Below the pieces are notes generated by a model. The model did no database searches. It had not been told where the DNA came from and worked only from the letters and a program-made list of their open reading frames with translations. A stretch of DNA of 5,341 bases from Phelpsiimicrobium sp043802125 (GTDB taxonomy: Bacteria > Omnitrophota > Gorgyraeia > Velamenicoccales > Velamenicoccaceae), in NCBI GenBank assembly GCA_043802125.1, contig JAZDLG010000062.1, positions 1-5,341 of the forward strand, in the 5' to 3' direction. This document shows, piece by piece, positions 1-3,953 of this stretch. The position numbers and the translations under genes were made by a program. Every line of letters starts with the position of its first letter. Within the stretch, counting starts at the first letter, position 1.

Positions 1-633
1 CTCCTGGGGCCTAACGGCGCGGGAAAGACAACGACGCTTAACATGCTGGCCGGCATTATGAAGCCGTCTTCGGGCTCCATTGATATTTTCGGAAGCCCGT
101 TCTTTCCGGGAAAGATTGCGCCATTAGCCAAGATAGGGTATATGCCTGAGGCGACCTCGCTGCCGGGTTATTTTACGATATCTGAGCTTTTGGATTTTTA
201 CGGGCAGCTTTTTGATATGGCTGCGTCTGTAAGGTTTGAGAGGATCAAGCGCCTCCTTGAGATGGTCGGGCTGGTTAAAGAGAGGAATTGCCTTATAAAA
301 AATCTTTCCATGGGCCAGCGCCGGCTTGTGGATATCATGCAGGCGCTTATCAATGACCCTGACCTTATTTTTTTAGACGAGCCTACCGTATATTTAGACC
401 CGGTTATCATAGAAAGGCTGCGGGCTATCTTGCTCGGTTTAAAAAGCGAAGGGAAAGCCATTGTCGTCTCTTCGCATATGCTCTCCGAGATAGAAAAGAT
501 CTCTGACCGTGTCGCGATCATAAGCCAAGGGAAATTGATGAAAGTCGGGCCGAAAGAGGATTTCTTGCGTTGCGGCACGATGGAAGAAGAGTTCTTGAGG
601 ATCGTCAAACATGCGGATACCCGAATTGATTAA
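1..633 (+). CDS. ABC-2 type transporter ATP-binding protein (5' end missing)
   Basis: This is the nucleotide-binding subunit of an ABC transporter, which would hydrolyse ATP at the cytoplasmic face to drive the membrane partner encoded next. The frame is open from base 1, so the gene begins outside the window; roughly 30 N-terminal residues are probably absent. Numbering from the first visible codon: Walker A GPNGAGKTT at 3-11; IGYMPE at 45-50, in the Q-loop region and of a form common in ABC-2 exporters; signature LSMGQ at 102-106; Walker B LIFLDEPT at 122-129; D-loop region VYLDP at 130-134 (usually SGLDP); H-loop SSH with His159. All catalytic elements are present, so it looks functional. 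The ATG at base 43 lies inside the Walker A helix and cannot be the true start. The substrate cannot be told from sequence. Family assignment is secure; subfamily (drug, NosF-like or other export) is not. Confidence 0.95.
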   Translation, partial: LLGPNGAGKTTTLNMLAGIMKPSSGSIDIFGSPFFPGKIAPLAKIGYMPEATSLPGYFTISELLDFYGQLFDMAASVRFERIKRLLEMVGLVKERNCLIKNLSMGQRRLVDIMQALINDPDLIFLDEPTVYLDPVIIERLRAILLGLKSEGKAIVVSSHMLSEIEKISDRVAIISQGKLMKVGPKEDFLRCGTMEEEFLRIVKHADTRID

Positions 634-1426
634 AGAGTTGCGGCTGGTCATCGTTATCTCAAGGGATGTCTGCCGCGCTGCCTTAAAAGAGCGCATGATG
701 TACGGATTTCTGTTATTAGCGCTTCTTTTTATCCTTATGGCGAATGTGCCTTTTGTCGTCAAGGACCCGAAGGTCTTTGGGCCCGAGCGGCCGGAAATCT
801 CGGCCCTGCAGATAGGTTTTGTATCCATCAACGTCTTTACTGTCCTTATCGCTATTTTCGTATCGCTCAACACGCTGCAGATATTTTTTTCATGGGAGCG
901 GCTCGGGCTGTTATTATCCAAGCCTGTGCGGCGTGTTTTGATATTAGAAGGGGTCATCCTTGGGTTGTTTGAAATGGTCTTTTTGAACTGGTTTTTGATG
1001 ACGGCCGGCGTCTGGCTCGTTATTTTTTCACAAACACGGGAGTGGGGGTTCTATATTTGGACAGGCATGAGCGTGACCGCTCTTATGGCGCTCTTATACG
1101 TGACCCTCGTCGTATTTTTTTATTGCATTATCCCTAACACTATGGCCGGGATAATGGCGGTCTTGCTTATCATCGCCGGTTTTGGAGTGCCTATGGCCCG
1201 GCAGGCTTTTTCATCAATGGTGGCGCCGGGATTTGTTTCTTTAAGTTTAGCGTTCGGCCTCAATTGCATACCTCCGATAAACAGCCTTTGGGGCATATCC
1301 ATGCAGCAGCTGAAGTTTTTTAACCTGGATATCGCAGCCTTCCCAATAATCTCCCAGACCCTTGCCGTTATTTTTGTGTTGAATATCGTCTCGGCCTTAA
1401 GATTCCGCCGCTTTTGCCAACTTTGA
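611..1426 (+). CDS. ABC-2 type transporter permease
   Basis: This is a 271-residue hydrophobic inner-membrane protein, the likely membrane partner of the ATPase just upstream. Hydrophobic stretches that could span the membrane are at about residues 32-50, 71-93, 109-139 (long enough for a hairpin), 151-173, 176-194 and 242-264, with a weaker one near 203-220. The segment WERLGLLLSKPVRR at 95-108, followed by a hydrophobic helix, resembles the 'LxKPVxR' cytoplasmic loop typical of ABC-2 permeases. The N-terminus is cytoplasmic-looking and carries no signal peptide. The start at 611 lies 23 bases before the upstream stop, with GAGGA at 597-601 nine bases ahead, so translational coupling is likely. 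Substrate is unknown. The membrane-protein call is firm from composition; the ABC-2 assignment rests on context and the loop motif. Confidence 0.88.
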   Translation: MRIPELIKELRLVIVISRDVCRAALKERMMYGFLLLALLFILMANVPFVVKDPKVFGPERPEISALQIGFVSINVFTVLIAIFVSLNTLQIFFSWERLGLLLSKPVRRVLILEGVILGLFEMVFLNWFLMTAGVWLVIFSQTREWGFYIWTGMSVTALMALLYVTLVVFFYCIIPNTMAGIMAVLLIIAGFGVPMARQAFSSMVAPGFVSLSLAFGLNCIPPINSLWGISMQQLKFFNLDIAAFPIISQTLAVIFVLNIVSALRFRRFCQL

Positions 1427-1459
1427 TCATAAATTAAAAAAAAAATTTTTCGCCCGTCG

Positions 1460-1487
1460 GAAAAATGGAAAATATTTTTCTTTTTTT
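1460..1487 (+). terminator. Possible AT-rich intrinsic terminator after the ABC operon
   Basis: GAAAAAT at 1460-1466 pairs with ATTTTTC at 1474-1480 around a 7-base loop, and seven Ts follow at 1481-1487. Its position, 34 bases after the permease stop, suits termination of the transporter operon. The stem is almost entirely A-T, so it would be weak, and in such AT-rich sequence the pairing could be chance. A run of ten As and five Ts at 1436-1450 lies just before it. Confidence 0.35.
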
Positions 1488-1500
1488 CGTTTAATAAATC

Positions 1501-1529
1501 TTGACAACATAAAAATATTATGATAATTT
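1501..1529 (+). promoter_or_regulatory. Probable sigma-70 type promoter for the ATP-grasp/kamA unit
   Basis: A perfect -35 TTGACA is at 1501-1506. The -10 is less certain: GATAAT at 1522-1527 matches five of six consensus positions but gives a 15-base spacer, while TAATTT at 1524-1529 gives a 17-base spacer but matches only three. It is the best promoter-like sequence in the gap between the transporter operon and the next gene. Transcription would start near 1534-1537, leaving a leader of roughly 160 bases before the first coding start at 1694. Confidence 0.6.
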
Positions 1530-1535
1530 TTATGT
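1507..1535. promoter_or_regulatory. Inverted repeat over the promoter, candidate operator
   Basis: ACATAAAAAT at 1507-1516 and ATTTTTATGT at 1526-1535 form a perfect 10-base inverted repeat with a 9-base spacer, giving arms whose centres are 19 bases apart. The repeat begins directly after the -35 and covers the spacer and -10. This size and symmetry fit the binding site of a dimeric repressor, which would block RNA polymerase. No regulator gene is in the window, and the AT-rich arms do not match an operator I can name. Confidence 0.4.
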
Positions 1536-1563
1536 AGGGATCGTAGGTCCTTACGGATTTTTT
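1534..1563 (+). promoter_or_regulatory. Hairpin at the predicted 5' end of the leader RNA, followed by six Ts
   Basis: GTAGGGA at 1534-1540 pairs with TCCTTAC at 1548-1554 (seven pairs, one G-U) around the loop TCGTAGG. GGA and then six Ts follow at 1558-1563. It would sit at the very 5' end of the transcript if the promoter call is right, so it could stabilise the RNA or form part of a larger fold. The T-run also makes it terminator-like, although the three-base gap before the Ts is not ideal. Confidence 0.35.
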
Positions 1564-1577
1564 AAAAGGAGAATAAA

Positions 1578-1610
1578 ATTAAAAAAGATCGTTGTGTAAA
1601 GGGGCTCTAA
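1578..1610 (+). other. Possible 10-codon leader ORF with an ATT start
   Basis: AAGGAG at 1566-1571 is a good ribosome binding site, yet no ATG, GTG or TTG lies at the right distance. Reading from ATT at 1578, six bases after the site, gives the peptide (M)KKDRCVKGL and a TAA at 1608-1610. Lysine is three of its ten residues, and the stop falls within the left arm of the terminator-like hairpin at 1598-1630. That geometry resembles a translated leader controlling an attenuator. ATT starts are rare (known for infC and pcnB in E. coli), so this is only a candidate. Confidence 0.2.
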
Positions 1611-1630
1611 AGTAAAGGGGTCCCTTTTTT
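1598..1630 (+). terminator. Terminator-like hairpin in the leader, candidate attenuator
   Basis: AAAGGGGCTCT at 1598-1608 can pair with GGGGTCCCTTT at 1617-1627 (eleven pairs including three G-U or U-G) around the loop AAAGTAAA, and the T-run continues to 1630. It lies about 90 bases after the predicted transcription start and 63 bases before the ATP-grasp start. If it works, it would stop transcription before the coding region and must be bypassed for expression. The wobble pairs weaken it. The left and right arms both include parts of a direct repeat, GTAAAGGGG, at 1596-1604 and 1612-1620. Confidence 0.45.
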
Positions 1631-1692
1631 GTTGCAGAAGGCAACACACCGGCGCAATTCCGATTAGCGCCGGGTGTAACTGCAGAAAGCAG
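1631..1692 (+). promoter_or_regulatory. Three consecutive hairpins abutting the ATP-grasp start codon
   Basis: First hairpin: GTTGC at 1631-1635 with GCAAC at 1641-1645, loop AGAAG. Second: ACACCGGCGC at 1646-1655 with GCGCCGG at 1667-1673 and TGT at 1675-1677, with one bulged G and an 11-base loop; this is the strongest stem in the window. Third: CTGC at 1680-1683 with GCAG at 1689-1692, loop AGAAA. The first and third share the motif TGCAGAARGCA (1633-1643 and 1681-1691, ten of eleven bases identical). The last arm ends two bases before the ATG. The arrangement suggests a folded RNA regulatory element, but I do not recognise it as any named riboswitch or protein-binding leader. Confidence 0.5.
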
Positions 1693-1693
1693 C

Positions 1694-2701
1694 ATGGGAA
1701 AGACAATTGGTTTTACATACGATTTAAAATCTGATCATATTGCAAGAAAAGGCATAACAGACGATGCCTATGCCGAGTTTGATGTAGAAGACACCGTTTT
1801 GGCAGTGGAAGAGGCAATAGAATCAGGCGGGCATAAAGTGGTCAGGATAGGACACGCGAGGAATCTTTTGAACAGGATAGGCGGCCTTAGGGTGGATATC
1901 GTCTTCAATATCTGCGAAGGCTTGGGCTCCCGCAACAGGGAGTCTGAGGTGGCGATTATCTTAGACCTGTTTAAAATACCTTTTGTCGGCAGCGACGGAT
2001 TGACGTTAGGCCTTTCGCTTGATAAGGTGATGGCAAAGAAAGCATTTGTCTGTGACGGCGTTCCTACGCCTAAGTATTTCATCGCGGACAAAAAAACAAG
2101 GCTTTTGAGCCTTGGTTCTATGAAATTCCCACTTATCGTTAAACCTCGTCACGAAGGATCGTCTAAGGGGATCTCGGATGGTTCTATAGTTTCTGATAAG
2201 AAGAGCCTTAAGGCCCAAATAGGCAGCGTTGTGGATCTATACCGTCAATCAGCGTTGGTTGAAGAGTTTATCAGGGGTTCTGAGTTTACGGTCCTTGTCA
2301 TCGGCAATGAAGCGCCGCAGGCTCTGCCACCCGTGCAGATAAAGATAGCGGGAAATTTAGATGCCGGGGACCTCGTGTATACATCGCGCAGGCTCACCGG
2401 CACGGAGATAGAATATGTCTGCCCGGCGAAGATCTCAAAGAGCCTTGATAAGAAGTTGCGCGCAGTTGCCGTTGAAGCTTATCAGGCTCTTGACTGCCGT
2501 GATTTCGGCAGGGTAGATTTCAGGGTGGATGCTAAAGGCAGGCCTTATGTGCTTGAGATAAATCCGCTGCCTTCGCTTTCCATGGAGGACGTTTTTCCTC
2601 TTGTAGCAGAGGCGAGCGGCATAACGTATAACGAGCTCGTCCTAAAGATCGTGGACATCGCTTTAATAAGGAATGGGCTGAATGGCCATACAAACAGCTG
2701 A
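1694..2701 (+). CDS. D-Ala-D-Ala ligase-like ATP-grasp ligase
   Basis: This 335-residue soluble protein belongs to the ATP-grasp superfamily, which joins a carboxylate to an amine through an acyl-phosphate. The N-terminal domain (about 1-110) includes VFNICEGLG at 70-78 and IPFVGSDGLTLGLSLDK at 95-111, comparable to Ddl. The ATP-grasp domain shows FPLIVKP at 145-151, EGSSKGIS at 154-161, VEEFIRGSEFTV at 189-200, GRVDF at 272-276 and the Mg-binding LEINPLPSLS at 287-296. By eye it lacks the N-terminal Glu-containing GGxSxE motif of true Ddl; the position of E. coli DdlB Tyr216 seems to hold Arg; and the C-terminal GMT motif is absent, so D-Ala-D-Ala is an unlikely product. The start at 1694 gives the expected beta-strand GKTIGFTYD; no alternative start exists upstream in frame before a stop at 1613, and no Shine-Dalgarno is visible. 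It overlaps the aminomutase gene by 20 bases, so a shared pathway is likely. Confidence 0.85.
   Translation: MGKTIGFTYDLKSDHIARKGITDDAYAEFDVEDTVLAVEEAIESGGHKVVRIGHARNLLNRIGGLRVDIVFNICEGLGSRNRESEVAIILDLFKIPFVGSDGLTLGLSLDKVMAKKAFVCDGVPTPKYFIADKKTRLLSLGSMKFPLIVKPRHEGSSKGISDGSIVSDKKSLKAQIGSVVDLYRQSALVEEFIRGSEFTVLVIGNEAPQALPPVQIKIAGNLDAGDLVYTSRRLTGTEIEYVCPAKISKSLDKKLRAVAVEAYQALDCRDFGRVDFRVDAKGRPYVLEINPLPSLSMEDVFPLVAEASGITYNELVLKIVDIALIRNGLNGHTNS
2668..2672 (+). promoter_or_regulatory. Ribosome binding site of the aminomutase gene
   Basis: AAGGA lies nine bases before the ATG at 2682, inside the last codons of the ATP-grasp gene. It supports 2682 as the start and makes translation of the two overlapping genes likely to be coupled. 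Confidence 0.6.
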
Positions 2702-3848
2702 ACTTCAGGCTCCGCAAGTCACTCTTAAAAGATCCGTTATTGGAGATTTCAGGAGGATCTCTTTATGGAAAGATGTTTCTGACCAGGATTGGGAGGATTG
2801 GCATTGGCAGATCAAGAACAGGGTGCGCACGCTTGATACCATTTCAAAGATATTAGTGTTGACCCCGCAGGAAGAGGAAGGCATAAAAAAATCCAACGGC
2901 CGCTTATCTATGGCCATCACGCCCTATTGGGTGACGTTAATGGATGAGGCAGACCCTGAATGCCCCATCCGGCGCCAGGCCATACCGTTAATAGAAGAAT
3001 TTCAATTCAACAGTAATGAATTTGTGGACCCGTGCGCCGAGGACAGGGATTCTCCGGTGAGCGGCCTCGTGCATCGCTATCCTGACAGGGTTCTTTTGCT
3101 GGCCACAGAACAATGCGCCATGTATTGCAGGCACTGCACGCGGCGCAGGCTCGTCGGAGAAAAACAGGCGCACCCGCTCAATTCCGAGACCCTTGATGTT
3201 GCGGTGGATTATATTAAAGCCAATAAGAAGATAAGGGACGTGCTTATCTCGGGCGGCGACCCATTAATGTTGGAAGACGGCGAACTTGAAGAGGTCTTAA
3301 AGAAGGTTTCAAGCATTCCTCATGTTGAATTCGTGCGTCTTGGAACCAGAGTTCCCGTGACGTTGCCCCAGAGGATAACAGAGCCCCTTGTCGCGATGCT
3401 TAAGAAATACGCGCCCCTGTGGGTAAGCATCCATTTTAACCACTCAAAAGAGATATCTAAAAGGTGCAAAGTAGCCTGCGATATGTTGGCTGACGCCGGC
3501 ATACCGCTGGGCAGCCAGACCGTGCTTTTAAAAGGGATAAACGATAAGCCTTACATCATGAGAAAACTGATGCATGACCTGCTGACAATAAGGGTAAGGC
3601 CTTATTATATCTATCAGTGCGACCCTGTCAGAGGAACAGCCCATTTCCGCACGCCTGTCGCGGTGGGTATTAATATCATTGAAAAACTTCGCGGTTTTAC
3701 TTCGGGTTACGCGGTGCCAACTTATGTGGTTGACGCGCCCGGAGGCGGCGGCAAGATCCCCGTTGGCCCCAATTACCTTATCTCACAGGATAAAGGTAAG
3801 CATGTCCTGCGTAATTATAAGGGCAAGATCTACACATACGTAGAATAG
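2682..3848 (+). CDS. kamA: Lysine 2,3-aminomutase family radical SAM enzyme (KamA-like)
   Basis: This 388-residue enzyme would use a [4Fe-4S] cluster, S-adenosylmethionine and PLP to interconvert L-lysine and beta-lysine. The radical SAM motif is Cys145-x3-Cys149-x2-Cys152 within CAMYCRHCTRRR, followed by SGGD at 190-193. PLP Lys358 is in GGGGK. Asp314 (YQCD) and Asp351 (VVDAPG) match the two aspartates (293, 330) that bind the lysine side chain in the Clostridium subterminale enzyme, and Arg154 matches its carboxylate-binding Arg134. This favours lysine over glutamate, whose mutase has Lys and Asn at the aspartate positions; arginine is not excluded. The protein ends at KIYTYVE, where the clostridial enzyme continues into a Cys-rich zinc-binding tail, and Lys289 replaces the fourth zinc ligand. 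It is co-translated with the ATP-grasp gene. There is no acetyltransferase (ablB) beside it, so N-epsilon-acetyl-beta-lysine synthesis is not indicated by context; EpmB (EF-P modification) is a less likely alternative given the longer length. Confidence 0.92.
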   Translation: MAIQTAELQAPQVTLKRSVIGDFRRISLWKDVSDQDWEDWHWQIKNRVRTLDTISKILVLTPQEEEGIKKSNGRLSMAITPYWVTLMDEADPECPIRRQAIPLIEEFQFNSNEFVDPCAEDRDSPVSGLVHRYPDRVLLLATEQCAMYCRHCTRRRLVGEKQAHPLNSETLDVAVDYIKANKKIRDVLISGGDPLMLEDGELEEVLKKVSSIPHVEFVRLGTRVPVTLPQRITEPLVAMLKKYAPLWVSIHFNHSKEISKRCKVACDMLADAGIPLGSQTVLLKGINDKPYIMRKLMHDLLTIRVRPYYIYQCDPVRGTAHFRTPVAVGINIIEKLRGFTSGYAVPTYVVDAPGGGGKIPVGPNYLISQDKGKHVLRNYKGKIYTYVE

Positions 3849-3858
3849 CCCTCCATAC

Positions 3859-3887
3859 TTGACGGTTATCCGAATATCCATTATAAT
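3859..3887 (+). promoter_or_regulatory. Near-consensus sigma-70 promoter of the EF-G-like gene
   Basis: TTGACG at 3859-3864 and a perfect TATAAT at 3882-3887 are separated by the ideal 17 bases. The -35 differs from consensus only at its last base. Transcription would begin near 3893-3896, giving a leader of about 60 bases. The promoter starts 10 bases after the aminomutase stop, and I see no terminator between the two genes, so read-through from upstream is also possible. Confidence 0.8.
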
Positions 3888-3904
3888 TAACCTACACGTT
3901 TTTA

Positions 3905-3919
3905 TTAACAGCAAGTTAA
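3905..3919 (+). repeat. Small hairpin in the EF-G-like gene leader
   Basis: TTAAC at 3905-3909 pairs with GTTAA at 3915-3919 around the loop AGCAA. It is a perfect but short, A-T-rich stem without a T-run, so it is not a terminator. It may have no function. Confidence 0.25.
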
Positions 3920-3941
3920 AAGAATTAGGCCCGCCTTCAAC

Positions 3942-3948
3942 AGGAGGT
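3942..3948 (+). promoter_or_regulatory. Strong Shine-Dalgarno of the EF-G-like gene
   Basis: AGGAGGT lies five bases before the ATG at 3954. It is the best ribosome binding site in the window and fixes the start of the gene. Confidence 0.85.
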
Positions 3949-3953
3949 AAATA

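Noticed and set aside
43..45. ATG at base 43 as the start of the ABC ATPase
   Set aside because: It would remove the Walker A motif, and the frame stays open and conserved to base 1.
198..608. Long minus-strand open frame opposite the ABC ATPase
   Set aside because: It is antisense to a clear Walker A/Walker B protein, has no recognisable domain, and its serine- and isoleucine-rich composition is what the complement of such a gene gives.
439..957. 172-codon minus-strand open frame spanning the ATPase/permease junction
   Set aside because: It lies across two confirmed overlapping genes on the other strand, and its translation shows no motif or coherent hydrophobic pattern.
1534..1693. Known lysine riboswitch ahead of a lysine-using gene
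   Set aside because: The stretch is about 160 bases including an expression platform, shorter than the lysine aptamer plus platform, and none of the conserved lysine-riboswitch core segments is visible.
1616..1693. N-terminal extension of the ATP-grasp protein
   Set aside because: The frame is open back to 1616 but contains no ATG, GTG or TTG, and the protein from 1694 already begins with the expected first beta-strand.
3849..3953. Intrinsic terminator after the aminomutase gene
   Set aside because: The only perfect hairpin (3905-3919) is short, A-T rich and has no T-run; the T5 near 3899-3903 has no stem before it.
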